From: Neolentinus lepideus HHB14362 ss-1
Taxonomy: Eukaryota > Basidiomycota > Agaricomycetes > Gloeophyllales > Gloeophyllaceae
Length of the DNA stretch: 64,000 nucleotides
Reading direction: 5' to 3'
Assembly (NCBI GenBank): GCA_001632425.1
Contig: KV425596.1
Span: 147,064 to 211,063, forward strand
The position numbers were made by a program, and so were the translations under genes. Under the pieces are notes generated by a model. It was not told the DNA's origin and ran no database searches. It saw only the letters and a program-made list of their open reading frames with translations. Of this stretch, positions 1 through 12,045 are shown in pieces. Position 1 is the first letter of the stretch, and every line of letters begins with the position of its first letter.

Positions 1-2154
1 CGATGGAGAGACAAGGCAGCGCGTCGACTGTGATTCCTTCAGAGTCCAGATTTACCCGTACGCAGCCCGTAGAGTCGTCGGCCACATCTGATGCGGAGAC
101 GTCGACGGACAACTCGACGGCCACGACACCGGTTACGGCAGGTGCGCCCACTGGCACGGTCGTGATTCCGATGCGAGAGCGGAGCGGTACGATAATTGCG
201 CGGCCGTCCTGGGACCCTACTGGAGAAGTTCTCCGCGGACGGAACCGGCGGCAGAACGTGCCGTCGACGTCGAATTCGACGGACAACTCGCGGCCGGAAA
301 CTGAGACAGAGGATGACGGGGACGTGGACATGGACGCATCCGTCACGCACGACACCGATACGTCTCCTTCGCCTCGCTCGCGCACTTTCACGGCGCCGCG
401 GCGGGCTGTTGGTATCGTATCTGATACGCCACCGGCTAACCCTGCGGGCCCATCGATGGAGATGAATACTGAGCCGCATATTATTATCAATCATGTTCCG
501 GGTGAGATTGGCGCGCCTGGCGTCGGTGTCGAAGACGGTATTGTCTCGCTCGAGCCGAATGATGATTTCGCGATGGGTGCGCCGCCTGGAGCGCCGGGTG
601 CTATCGACGATACCCCTACTGTTCGCGGAGCCGACCCTATGGTTGGTCCCGCACCCGACGAAACCCCCAGAGCTGGGCCGACTGTGCTGCCGAGCGCTCT
701 GCCAACGCCAACCGGACGAGCCCCTGGCCGGGACCCTAGCACGCGCGCTGCAGGTGCTTCTCGAATTGCGGGGCTCCGTGCCGTCGCGCAAAATCTTGAT
801 GCTGCTGCGACCGCAACGGTTACTGGTAACAACGTTGATGCCCGCCATCATCACCATCACCACCACCACCATCGGGATAGCGCGGAGACGGGACCGTACA
901 GGGACGAAGACGTCCTGTTGAGTCTGCAACTATTGGCATATCTGAGCAAATATCCGCACGTGCGACAGGCTTTCTATAAGCCTCGCGCAAGTTTCCATCC
1001 TGCTACTGCTAATCTACCGCAACGCAATGGTTATCAGACTGCAAGTGCTTCTTCTACGCCCAATAGCGCGGGTCCGTCAACAGCAGCCACGGGATCACGT
1101 GCTTTGAGTTCAACGCCATCAAAAGAGATTCATGGCTTTTTCAGGTCGCTTGGGAGGGGAAAGGAAAAAGAGAAGCAGCCGCCGATTGCGCCGACGAGCC
1201 CGAATGCGCCGACCCCACCTGTGAGGCATACGAATGTGTTTTCGCTTGTGGAGCGGTTCACGTTCCGTCCGAGCTCGTCTGAGGCTGACCTGCCTAATGC
1301 ACCGCCGCCGTTACCACATGAGATTCAGTATTGGGCTGGTGCGATTATGAGGAATGCGTGTCGAAAAGATGATAGTAGGGGTGGTATCCGGCAATGCGCT
1401 AACAGTGAGTGGAAATATTATCTTTATCATGGCTATCTTGTTAAAGTAGGTCCAATTAGTGCTGTGTGGTAAATGGGAGTCGTTTCCCCGGGAGTTTGCC
1501 AAGTGCAGACGTTGTCGAAAGGCGAAATACTGTGGGAAGGAATGTCAGAGTACGGCATGGAGTGAAGGTCATCGGTTCTGGTGCAGCGCAAAGGATGGAG
1601 ATGATGACGGCGAGCATGGAGATCACTCGAGAGGGGCCTCGAGTCATGCAGCGCCTGGCGACGGTGCGACTACTGCTTCTACGGCTACTACCCGTGCGGA
1701 CCGGAGAGCTGAGCGTGAACGTGCCCGCGAAAGAGAGCGAATAGAACGCCAGCGGGATCGGGCTCCTGGGCTTGGTGGGATCGATACGAGTCAAGTCACC
1801 CAGGCAGTCGCGAATGCGTTCAGGTCTACGGCAACAACTGTTAACTTGATGAATCCCAACGCGATGATACCGGAGCCTACTGGTGGCCGTCCGCCGTGGA
1901 ATGTCAACTATGACTTGGCCAGACGGGTAAGGCCGCCGAGGCTACCTATTGACGATCCGGAGCCTTCGCCCATTGGTCGCCGGAGAGCGGAGACGGTCGG
2001 TACTATTGGGGATGTGCGTCTGCAGCCGCCTCCGCTCCCGCCTCGACATCTGGCTGTTGGGTCGCCGGACCACGAGCAGGAAGTTGAGGATACGCCTATG
2101 ATGGACGATACGACGGCAATCGTGTCGGTGGACGATGATATGGTGTTGGGTTGA
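1..2154 (+). CDS. MUB1: Mub1/SamB-type MYND zinc-finger protein, 3' part
   Basis: Two exons, 3-1404 and 1460-2154 (55-base GT-AG intron), give one frame of at least 698 residues that is open to the window edge, so the N-terminus lies upstream. Joining the exons restores a MYND finger: CRKDDSRGGIRQC, then NMLCGKWE, KCRRCRKAKYCGKEC and a terminal H-x3-C. The DSRGGIRQCAN context is the one I know from Mub1/SamB proteins. In yeast Mub1 acts with the Ubr2 ubiquitin ligase in Rpn4 turnover, and SamB affects hyphal polarity and branching; those roles are transferred from family knowledge. The region before the finger is Ser/Thr/Pro-rich and disordered and carries a run of nine His codons near 843-870. 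The tail after the finger is Arg/Glu-rich, then Pro-rich. Confidence 0.85.
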
Positions 2155-2393
2155 TATTCTTCTTCATGTGCTTCTACAGCCTATCCATTCTCTCGCATAC
2201 CGGACGTTCCACTATCTGCCTCACGTCCTCATATCCGCTCATTCATTTTACTGTACACATGTTACCCTGTATCCTCGCACTAGCTATTACTAAGTCTGAC
2301 TTCATCTGCTAAATACTCCCAATGTAGCGCCAAACGGTAAGCGCTCAGCGCCCAAGTGACGTTCTACGAAATTCTATTCACGTGACCGTGTCC

Positions 2394-2403
2394 ATTATAT
2401 GAG
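2394..2403 (+). promoter_or_regulatory. TATA-like box of HSP10
   Basis: ATTATATGAG lies about 75 bases before the HSP10 start codon, the same spacing seen for other genes in the window. A CACGTG E-box-like hexamer precedes it near 2379. Confidence 0.35.
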
Positions 2404-2474
2404 CGAAAAATCTCGTGAAGTGAGCGAGTTGTTCTCTCCAGCTTACCCCAGTTTCTGAACCATCGGTTGCTACA

Positions 2475-2964
2475 ATGGTCTGTACGAATGCTTGTTCTGT
2501 AGGGTTACCTTCTGATTTGGTTGCATGTCTTGCAGGCTGCCCAGGCGACATTCAAGTCCATTAAATCCTTGGTTCCGCTTCTCGACCGCGTCTTGGTTCA
2601 GCGGTTCAAGCCCGAAACTGTACGTCCTACATTCGTCTGACCGACAACTACGAACTGAAATGAGTTGTACAGAAAACCGCGACTGGCATCTTCCTTCCCA
2701 GCTCGACAACGAACAACCCCTTGAACGAGGGTACCGTCATTGCAACGGGTCCTGGCGCACCAAGCAAGGACGGCCAGGTGGTCCCTTGCCAAGTGAAGGC
2801 GGGTGACCGGGTGCTCTTACCGAGCTGGGGAGGCAGCGCGATCAAGGTTGGCGAGGAGGTGAGTCGTATGAAGTTCATTGCTGTTCGTGACACTTAATAC
2901 GTATCCCGTGCAGGAGTTCTATCTCTTCAAGGACCAGGAGATTCTTGCTAAGATCCAGGAGTAG
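2475..2964 (+). CDS. HSP10: 10 kDa heat shock protein, mitochondrial chaperonin cofactor
   Basis: Four exons: 2475-2477, 2536-2619, 2673-2858 and 2914-2964, for 107 residues, the usual family length. The first exon is just the ATG. GroES features are clear: SLVPLLDRVLVQRF near the N-terminus, KTATGIFLP at the mobile loop, NEGTVIATGPG, VKAGDRVLLPSWGG and the C-terminal YLFKDQEILAKIQ. HSP10 caps HSP60 rings in the mitochondrial matrix during ATP-driven folding. All introns are 51 to 58 bases with GT-AG ends. The gene follows MUB1 on the same strand with about 320 bases between coding regions. Confidence 0.96.
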
Positions 2965-4065
2965 AGGATCGTTGCCATGTTGCTGTGATGGGTTCACGTC
3001 TGGGTTGGCAAAATTACATATCTATATCCGCTGCATATCTGCTACTTAATTGCATTAGCTTTGACAATGTATTGCATCGCATATCATCCCTACTCATATC
3101 ATGCATTCAAACTGCAAGGTTGTGTGTCTGGAAGCATCCTTGCCTAGCTGCTTTGATTGTGGGATGAATGGGCCAATCAGGAAGATTCTAGTAGAAATTG
3201 GTATGTGCGCGCAACATTCAAGTATGACCCTTTAATAAGCCAAGATGCAAGTAGGCTACGTCGCGTCTTCGATTATATGTCTGAAGAGCGCTGAGGGTAC
3301 ATCACTTCGAGAGTAAACATATCGTGGTTTCTCATTTAATTTCTCGTTTAAGTTTGTAGAACAAGCTTCGGGCACAGGTTCGCAACGCTTGGTCATATGT
3401 CGGTTTAGCAAGGATACATACCGGCAATCCCCACTACTATCACATATTCTATGTGCCGCAGCAGACAGCGGGGTGATACCGAGGGATTAAGCCTGATTAC
3501 AAACTGCGTTTGAGATCCACTGTCAGTAGATGGAACGTGAGTCCGTTCTGTCTCCTGGGTCACTTCTGAAGTCAAATAGTTATGACGGTTCGAAGCTATC
3601 TTAGTAGACCGGGCTGCTATAAGGTCCCGGTGGCCAGGATGTCATGGCGTGCTGTAACAAGATTGGATTGCACCGATGTTGCGCCTCAGAATGTGAGTCC
3701 GCTGTCCTCGTTATCCTCAAATTTGTCAGCTTCGGGTCAGATGACTGCCAACTTCGTCTCAATCAGAAAGCCTCGGCACCGACCTTAGATCTAGCAAGGT
3801 TTGTTCGAGCGATCCCTGGCATGTGGGTTTAATGGATGTGAAGTCGTACATAATCGTAAGGGCGGTCGTCCTCTTTCATCATGATTTGCTTACATTGTTA
3901 CAGTCCTCCCTTCGTCTCCAGGAAGCGAAGGCCTTGAATACTCATCTTGCGTCTCAGCTTGGTCATGACCACTGATTGTCCTTAGTCTCGTTTTGGGCAA
4001 GCTCTAGGTAACCAGGTTGCGCCGTTGTTCCGAAGCAGTGAGGCCAAATCTACTACGGTAGCAAA
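2965..4065. other. Intergenic, convergent 3' regions
   Basis: This stretch lies between HSP10 and the opposing HET-domain gene and holds their 3' ends. Open frames here (such as 3582-3788) are short, lack recognisable motifs and have no coding look. I see nothing else in it. Confidence 0.6.
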
Positions 4066-5940
4066 TCATATAAAAACTGCGCCTCCTGTGGTTCGCGGTG
4101 CATAGTAAATGGAAAAATCCAGTTGACTAATGTGTACGACATAGATCTTTTTGAACTTCCATTGACTTGGCCCCAGCTGCTGCACAACTTCACACACCAT
4201 CACAAACTCTGGCGGGAACCCGCCGTCTTTCGGAGATCCTACTAGCTTGACTGTGACATTGTTGTTCAAGGTTGCTTGATATGTAGAGTCCGATGGTATA
4301 TCAATCGGGAGATAATTGGGTTGCCCAGTGAATTGACCTGTAAATTGATACATCACTTGGCATTGGGCCAACCACTGGGAGCTTGGAGTTGAAGTCCAGC
4401 TCCACTGCAACCGTGCCCACCCGTCAAACACTTGCACTGGGGACGACACAGATCCGTCGTCGGTAGCCTGCATGTTAAAGTTGTCGTCCGGAATCTTCCA
4501 ATGTTTTACAATAGCGAAGCCTCCAGTCATCAGCTGTTCCCATGATGGTCTCCACTTGTACTTTCCAAGACCAGTCCTGTCGAACAGCCATAAGAAAGCA
4601 GTTTGCAAGCGTATCGGCATATACTTGATGTGGAGGGCCCAGACATCCTCGAGATCCATGTCCTCCGAATACATAGGTATCTGAGTTAATCTGAGTAATG
4701 AGCACAACGCTACAATCTTGTCAACAGGTCTAGTCGCCTGTCTGGGCCTCATTTCTTGAATAAGTAGCAGTATGTCCTGGAGCGCAGAAAACCCGGTCTC
4801 AATAGCATGCTCAAGCCGCATGACGGATCGAAGACGATCGCGGAGCGGCCTTCGATTGTATGGATCATCCATACACACGACATCGAGGGGATTGGCGATG
4901 GAGAGTGGTAATCCAGCTTGTATAGTCCTCGTGCTAATTTCTTGTACCGTCCACGCACGTCGTAACCAGTGTCTCTCGTTATTCCACCCGAAAGCTTGGA
5001 AGGCCACTCCCAATCCATTGTAGTATCGGACGACGCGAAGTGCATGTGAATAGATGCGACCAATCATGGGTACATCTATCCTCCATTCCATCAATCGGAC
5101 CTTCTCGTTTCTGGAATCCCCATGTTGCCGTAAGCAGACGACATCCAGCCACACGTACTCCGCTCCAACTTCTCCCGGGCCAACTTCAAGATTCAGCAGT
5201 TCGTTGCGGACTGCTTCCAGCGTTACACCTCGAGGTAAAGGGACAGGCCACCTGTGCTCATTGACTGGGCTATCAATGCCTGGCTGCGCAAATTCACCAG
5301 ACATTGTATCTGTCCAACTGTGGGATATGGCATAATGTTTGGTCGGAGTGGTCCCTGTCCAAGCCACCTGGCTAAACTGATAAGGCACCACTCGATGGGC
5401 ATACAGATCCCACAAACGACGGATCCAACAGTTCCGAGAGGAAGTCAATTCGAAGGCTGATTCATCAATGTGGTCCGCTTGACGGCGACTCGAAAGTCGA
5501 ACAGCCCTCCGACCAGCTTTCTCGTGAGCTTCATGTTGCCTCAATAACTTCTCGTACTCGTCCTGCAGGTTGCAGGGATATTGGGACGCGAGCAGAAACA
5601 GCTTGCGTACACGTGCATAGACACCGCCAAAATCCAGACGAAGATCTTCGGAGCCACGCTCGACGAATGATTCAAGTAGGTCCTCTACGCCCGGATATGA
5701 CAACGGAATGGTTGTGCCGAGTGCTCGATTGAGCTCATTTAGCAGACGATCGACACCTAGCTCCGCACAATCCCGACAAGCATCTTCCATGCTCAGGATG
5801 TGTGACCCCCAAGCCCTATCATTTTGAAGCGGTACTTGGACCAAGAGTCCTTGGCCCAGAGAGGCCATTGAGGATGCTGATAGCGACAACGTGAGTACAT
5901 GGATCCAGACCGATACCAACCCGAGCTCGCCGTAACTCAC
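4066..5940 (-). CDS. HET (heterokaryon incompatibility) domain protein
   Basis: A single uninterrupted 624-residue frame. The HET core lies in the middle: YAISHSWTD (residues about 203-211), GAEYVWLDVVCLRQ, then MEWRIDVPMIGRIYSHA and RRAWTVQEIS. This order (AISHVW-, WLDVVCLRQ- and AWTVQE-like blocks) defines the family. HET domains occur in proteins controlling non-self recognition and cell death in ascomycetes; in Agaricomycetes they are numerous and mostly uncharacterised, so the role here is inferred. The residues before the core are helical and Arg/Glu-rich with no domain I recognise. The first 26 residues are hydrophobic and a second Met at residue 27 may be the true start. No introns are needed. 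Confidence 0.85.
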   Translation of the reverse strand: MSYGELGLVSVWIHVLTLSLSASSMASLGQGLLVQVPLQNDRAWGSHILSMEDACRDCAELGVDRLLNELNRALGTTIPLSYPGVEDLLESFVERGSEDLRLDFGGVYARVRKLFLLASQYPCNLQDEYEKLLRQHEAHEKAGRRAVRLSSRRQADHIDESAFELTSSRNCWIRRLWDLYAHRVVPYQFSQVAWTGTTPTKHYAISHSWTDTMSGEFAQPGIDSPVNEHRWPVPLPRGVTLEAVRNELLNLEVGPGEVGAEYVWLDVVCLRQHGDSRNEKVRLMEWRIDVPMIGRIYSHALRVVRYYNGLGVAFQAFGWNNERHWLRRAWTVQEISTRTIQAGLPLSIANPLDVVCMDDPYNRRPLRDRLRSVMRLEHAIETGFSALQDILLLIQEMRPRQATRPVDKIVALCSLLRLTQIPMYSEDMDLEDVWALHIKYMPIRLQTAFLWLFDRTGLGKYKWRPSWEQLMTGGFAIVKHWKIPDDNFNMQATDDGSVSSPVQVFDGWARLQWSWTSTPSSQWLAQCQVMYQFTGQFTGQPNYLPIDIPSDSTYQATLNNNVTVKLVGSPKDGGFPPEFVMVCEVVQQLGPSQWKFKKIYVVHISQLDFSIYYAPRTTGGAVFI

Positions 5941-6499
5941 ACCATTGATTCATCTGATGGGCCTGTCAGAGTATCAAGTGCTGGTGAGTGACTCAAAAGG
6001 AATCTGAAGCTCTCGCTTGGAGGATGAAACGCCCTGTACTGTTCAGAGACGATTCATGCCTCCAGTACGCCATGCGGCATCCTGCCCTCATCAACTAAAA
6101 TTAGTAAATCAGGATTGAAATGAGCATTGATCACATAGATCACTGTATACCACATAGCTAGCGGAGGTCCTGAGGCAAACCTCTCCTTTGTAGGGTGGCA
6201 TGAAGTTCCCATCGTAGGATCGTCAAATTGCAGCCTGAGACGGTGGATAGGTCGCAGTGGGTAGTAGAGGCTTCAAGCTTCAGTCCTTGCATGTCGGGCT
6301 TTCTAATTCGTTCGTCCTCACCAATCGTGATCTTGTTGTATGAAATTCTTTATGAGCTGATGAGAACTAAGTTTTGAATGAACAAATGAAAGTGAACGCA
6401 TTAGCAGTCATCTTACTACTGCTATTAGATACCTGATAAGTATATTAAGTGCAACAACCTGAGTCCATGAAGCAATAGTTCCATTGGAGACACTTCAGC
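5941..6499. other. Intergenic, upstream of HET gene and downstream of GMC gene 1
   Basis: AT-rich sequence holding the promoter side of the HET gene and the 3' side of the first GMC gene. No frame with coding character and no repeat was seen. Confidence 0.5.
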
Positions 6500-8863
6500 T
6501 TAGATCTTCCACGCTGCCTTAATGAGATCAGAGGCCCGCTCAGCAAAGATGTACACAGCTGCTTGTGTATGAGCATTCGGAACAATAGGCTTTATACGGA
6601 ACAGTTAAGCAGGGTTAATTTCAGGAAGTAGACTCCACTCACGATGACCGAAGCATCTACAATCCTTAACCCGTTCGCTCCTTTCACCGTCAAATCAGGG
6701 TCGACGACCCCCCAGCTTGCGCCCTTCGGTGACATCGTGGCGGTGCCCACAGCATGCCATACCGAGTTCCCGGTGCGCCGCGCGTACGCCTCAATCTCTG
6801 CATCGGTAGTGGTGTTTGCCCAGGCTTCATAAGGTCCGATGATATAGTCTGCCCACGCGCTGGCGTTGGCGAAGCGCCGCGCGGCCTTGATAGCTTCGAC
6901 AGCGACGTAGATATCAAAATCTGTGCCGAGGAGGTTGGGATCAATGACGGGCTGTGCGAAGGGGTTGGTAGTGTTAATCGTTACAGTGCCACCTAAATAG
7001 GGGGTGAGGCTTGCACTATGAAAATGGATCGAGGACACACGCACGAGCTACGGGCGAAATGACGTTGGAGAAGATCGTCATGTAGTTGCCTGTTGAAGGT
7101 GATGGAGATCCTGGCATGGCAAACGCATTCTATTCGTTTCATTAGTTGACCGAGATTAACAGGCGTTACAATAAATATGGGCTCACCGAGAAGATCAACT
7201 CATAATGTGACGAATGCGGGCCCGCAGATGGGTCAGGGTACTTCTGGAAAATACTTGAGTTATCCGGCAACCTCAGCCACCCCAACAAAGTCGTCAAGCC
7301 ATCCACTAGGGGATCCTCATGCGGGTACGTCGCATTCCACTGTGCAATTTCCGAAGCGAAGAGGGTGGCATTGTCGAAGATACTGTCAGAGGTCTGGGTG
7401 CTGTTTACAAGGAAGGGACTAGCGATAAGTGGGTGGTCGGACATATTTTGCCCAACAGACGGATTGTTGATGAGAGTCTCGATGCCCAGAGATTCTAGAA
7501 CGGTCTTATTGCCGACACCTGGATAAGTTGGTCAAAACGAGCTCTCAATCACGGGGTCAGTGATTCCGCACCAGAAAGCAACAGCAACTGTGGCGTGTTG
7601 AAAGATCCAGCGGACAAAATGACTTCCTTGTTCGCCGTAACATTAAAATTGCCTAGAGAAAGAGACGGTTCTATTCAGCCGTGAAAGTACGCCTATCCTG
7701 GTATCGACATACCCTGGCGATTCTCTGCGAATTGTACCGTGTGGAAAGAAGGCACATTAGAACCTTCCGTCTTGCTTGCGAACAGTTTCGTCACTTGGGC
7801 GTGCAACAGAACATGCAGATTCGGTCTATTGATGTACTGCGGACCAAGGTAGGACGTCGCCGAGCTGCTCCTGGCTCCCCCTAGGATGGTTTCCTGCGTC
7901 CAGCCTGAACGTCAAACATGGTAAATAGGCATTATCAGCCAATGTTTGTAATGCCCACATACCAATGCCGAGGACATCGCCTGCATTCATGTCCAAATTA
8001 AACGGGAACTCGCTGCTGAGCTCTTGCGTCGTCTTCAGGACGCGCTGGTCGATCGGCGTCGGGTAGCCAGGAAGTGTGACGGAGTTGATTCCACTGTAGC
8101 CGTGAGCAGCGGGGTCATATTGGCCAGTTGTGTTGTGACCATCTGCGGGTGGTGTGAATCTCTCGTTCTGCGAAGCGTTCGAGCAAGTTAATACGGAAAA
8201 TCGAGGACCGGACGAGATCTGCCTACTCGTCTGATGTAGTACTGTAGGTTGTCCCATGTCCAACCAGAATCACCAGATATCTCGGCGTAGCGATTGTAGT
8301 CATCCGAAGAGCCGCGAGTATAGGTCAAGTAGTCTTACCGATATATCAATTTCGTGTGTCTATCACAGCAACTGGGTTTGCACTTACTGACTGAGCTGCT
8401 GCCACCCAAAACGTATCCTCTAGGATAGTTGGGCTGACGCCCGTCGAGTCCCTGTTGAGGAACGACAGTATAATTCCAGTCGTAGGCAGTGTTCGGAGTG
8501 ACGAACGGTGCGAGCAGAGGGATTTCGATGTCTTGTACACCTCGATCCCTATGGACAGACTGTTGGCTCGTGCAATAGATGTTCTCAACTTTGTCACTCA
8601 CGATACACCAGCTTCCAATACCAACACTGAGACATCAGAATTCTCAGTCAAGCGATTGGCGATTACATTGCCACCGGTTCCACCTAAGGAGCGTTTGTTG
8701 AACGCATGATACTCTGTGGAGCTCCGGGATACATACCGCCTACTATCACAAAGTCGTACGTCCACCCGGGCAGCTGGGAGACGCTTTCGTACAATGCTCC
8801 ATAGGAATGGGCTGCCAGGATGGTGACAAGAGCCAGAGATCGCAGACCAGTCGATGAGAGCAT
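6500..8863 (-). CDS. GMC oxidoreductase, aryl-alcohol-oxidase-like (copy 1)
   Basis: A multi-exon gene of about 590 codons. It begins with a secretion signal (MLSSTGLRSLALVTILAAHS, exon 1 from 8863) and then the FAD dinucleotide fold, DFVIVGG joined to GTGGNVIANRL. Next come GGSSSVNYLTYTRGSSDDYNRY, PADGHNTTGQYDPAAHGYSG, and the GMC signature SAGSFNTPQLLLLSG spliced to VGNKTVLES. The catalytic histidines are both present: WHAVGTATMSPKGASWG and PIVPNAHTQAAVY. Aryl-alcohol oxidases oxidise aromatic and aliphatic polyunsaturated alcohols and give hydrogen peroxide outside the cell, feeding lignin-degrading peroxidases. I followed most splice junctions and found every joined block in frame, so the gene looks intact. 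A close paralog lies at 12046-14419. Substrate cannot be told from sequence. Confidence 0.9.
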
Positions 8864-11800
8864 CCTAGAGACTTGACAGGGAGCCTAAGGGATCAGCTAC
8901 TGAACCGCTGAGGGAAAACCGCCGCATCTCTGAGCTTTTATATCTGAACTATCCTCTGGGCTGAGCGCTGAACGAGACATTTCCCACTCAGGTCAGTACC
9001 GTAAGCGCGTACCTCGCGGGATCGGGAGTTGGAATACCTTGGTTAGCGTGAAAGACGCAGACGAAAGCCCCGGTGTTTATGGATCAGACCTGGAAACGCA
9101 CAGGGCGGGATTCGGGCGTCTTCGCTACATGCGAATCGCGGCGACAGCGTCAGGGAGAAATGATCGCGCAGTTGCTGAATTCGCCGTCCTGTCAGATCGT
9201 TTCACCCTCCCTCGCATGAGAAATGCAGTCGACCAGAAGCATTTGACTAGAACCTGAATTTGACACACTTGCTAGCTGTGCCAGAATAGACGAAATGATC
9301 CTCGCGGACAGGTGTGATGATGGATTTGCGAAGCAGGCAATATGGATAACTGAAGCGCGGGGATGTACTTGACAATGATACATGATGTTTAGAGCCCAGT
9401 GTCATCAATAACGGCGTTATTCAAATATCAACGCCACAATTTTGGCTCTTCACCGCCACATCGGTCGCTTGGCTTCTCCAGTCATTTCCGAGAGCGTTTT
9501 CTTCAACTTGACAATTAATGGGATGAGACATGGCAGTCCTTCTTCCTGGTGCCGGTTTCCATGTATTACTGTATTGATCGCTGATGTCGGCGCTCCGATG
9601 TACCTCTGGCCATCGCCATCCGGTGAAATAGCAGTACATCGTTTCAGGGGCAGTCATCACTGCCAGTACTAGTGAGCTGATTCAGGCAACACTGGATCTA
9701 CTGCTAAATATTGAATCCCCGCTCAACAATAACTGCATCCGACAGTCTTGAAATGTACAAACTTGAAGCGAGTAGCGTGTCCTCATTCCGGCCGATTGTT
9801 ATAATGGGACTGAATAAATCTCCTGATCCATAGAGTCCTTTGTCCTAATTGATGACACCTCCGTTCGATGTCAGTATGCGGTATAGCGTGGGATCTCGGC
9901 GACATCTATCATACGTTGGGTCCGGTGATGCGGGATCCATAGTCTATTCTTCTAAGCGCTCTGAAAGCCAATTCAAAATTTCAGCAAGAACGCAGCCGGT
10001 GCATTTGGTCATCTTAAGCTTGCCTCTACTCTGTTGTCATTAATATCACTTGATGCAGAGCAACATCTTCGCTGTGCTGTCTCGTTTTCTCGTCAGTGTT
10101 GCGGTGAGACGACGCTTCGATCTCAGACGCGTCTACTGTCCCTGCATTCCTCCATGAATATCGTCGGTAACACGGAGGGAGCGGCCAGGTGCGCTAGCGG
10201 CGTCAAAGATTCACTCTCCATAATATTCGGCGGTCAATCCACCGCCACCACCGACAGCATCATCAACGTCGCCCCACATCTTGGTCCTATTTACCTCTGC
10301 GCTGACTCAACTCCCACCGTCATCGTCCAAGTGTTGTATACATCATCAATAAACAAGAGTCGGTCAGGCACACTGCCCTTTCTCTCGCTGTTTCTTGGGC
10401 CCCATAATGCGCACTTTCGGACCGATATTTACACCGATATGATCGAGTATGCATGATGCTATACCCCTAGTTCAAGTCCCATCAAAATCGCGCAAGTTGA
10501 CGCTCACGCCGCCACATGCTTGTAATACTGCTCGCTTTCCCTTTCGGTTTGCATCACGGAGGGCCTCTGCATGCGATATAGACTGAAACTTCCTCAAGTT
10601 GGTGTGTACGAGTGGACTCCGAGCCGTATGCAATGACAAATGATTTGTGAGCAGACATCACATTGTGATCTGCACATCGACAGGAAATATGATTATTAGT
10701 CACAGAAATGACCTCCGATGCAGACTCTCGAATGCAGATGACAAACAGCTAGGCCAACTCTTACTACTAAGCTGTCGTTCCGATTTTGATGCTAGGTTAG
10801 TGTCAACGTCAATGCTATACTACTGGCTGAATACGACGTCCTGTGTTTTGGAGAGGGATTAGAGACTCGCACGCTCGGCTGGCAAGTATAGAGTAATGTG
10901 CGCCTTCTCCGACTATTCTTGCACTTAGATCGAGATTCCAACATAGCTGAGACCACGTAACAGCTGGGTTCACGCTCTATTTTCTCCCGTTCTGACCTCT
11001 CAAATACTTTCGAGTCCCGACACTCAGTCTTGGTTCTGATAGTGAGAGAGCAGAGACTAGGCAGCAGATAACAAGATGAATTGACAGTGAGTTCCTTGAA
11101 TGTGGCGCCATCCCATCATTCAAGCTGATTAATGTCACAGCTACGAAGGGTTCTTTAAGGATGGCATGAGTCGAGCAAATTTATGAAAATGCTCTGCAGT
11201 GCGTACTTGGCAGCTATGTAGACCTCACGGTTACTGCTAGTCTCAACGCCGCCCTCTCTATGATACTTCGGCGAAACCGAGTTGAATGTGGTACGCATTT
11301 AAACTACGCGATTTCTGACCTTCGTTCCTATCCCTTCTCTCCGTCCTCTCTCACCACGTATGCGCGTACTATGGGGAACGAGTCTAAATAACATGGAGTT
11401 CTGGCTAGGCTTCATCGATGCTCTACGTTGCTCAGCTGGAATCAGTGCTCCTGTGCGTCAAGGTTGTGAGGGCACGGGTTATTATGCGCATAGCAATCCC
11501 ATTTTGTGAAACGTTGTCTGGCATAGGTGGCGACTTCATGACTAACTCGTCGTACTCTGTTGTCTCGTTGGGTGTACTATAGCAAGTACTCCCAGGCTCT
11601 ATTAAAGCTTGGCCGTGGCTACGGAGTTTTGATCAGCCTTAGTCGCGCACCTTGATCTTGCGACACCCATTCCACAATCTTCAGTATCGTCGACATCATC
11701 GGACATAGTCGCACGTCGCCCGCATCTAGAGAGCCTGCCCTTGATGCTATTGACATGCACCTCCCGACTCGGAACAGCAGTAACTCGCTCATACTTGAGA

Positions 11801-12045
11801 TACCAGCCCGAGGTCGGACCTACCAAAAGCACTACTCCCTCCTCTCTGCGTCCCATCAAATATCGTCATTCTGTCCAGTAATCATGTCTAGGCTCAAGAA
11901 TAGCCTGGGCAGCAGAACAGGGCCACCAATCTTTGAATCCTCGTTGCAAACATAGTAATCCTTAAAGCCTCAGGAGTGTACTCGATCTACTAGACCGAAG
12001 CGGCATAAACGAAGGTTAGTGTGAGTCTGTGCGATCTAGATGAAC
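8864..12045. other. 3.2 kb spacer between the two GMC genes
   Basis: Apart from the promoter of GMC gene 1 I find no supported gene here. The longest plus-strand frame (10034-10456, 140 codons) has no motif, signal peptide or codon pattern that I would trust. Other frames are shorter. No inverted or tandem repeat was recognised. Confidence 0.5.
8935..8944 (-). promoter_or_regulatory. TATA box of GMC gene 1
   Basis: On the minus strand GATATAAAAG lies about 75 bases before the start codon. The paralog has a TATA-like sequence at the same distance. Confidence 0.5.

Noticed and set aside
39..929. 296-codon minus-strand frame opposite the Mub1 gene
   Set aside because: Arg-rich shadow of the Mub1 coding strand in GC-rich sequence; no motif, and it would overlap a well-supported gene.
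2359..2385. Possible heat-shock element upstream of HSP10
   Set aside because: TTC and GAA words are present but their spacing does not match the nTTCnnGAAnnTTCn consensus.
3582..3832. Overlapping short frames between HSP10 and the HET gene
   Set aside because: Short, in competing frames and without any motif.
10034..10456. 140-codon plus-strand frame between the GMC genes
   Set aside because: No signal peptide, motif or coding-like pattern; consistent with chance.
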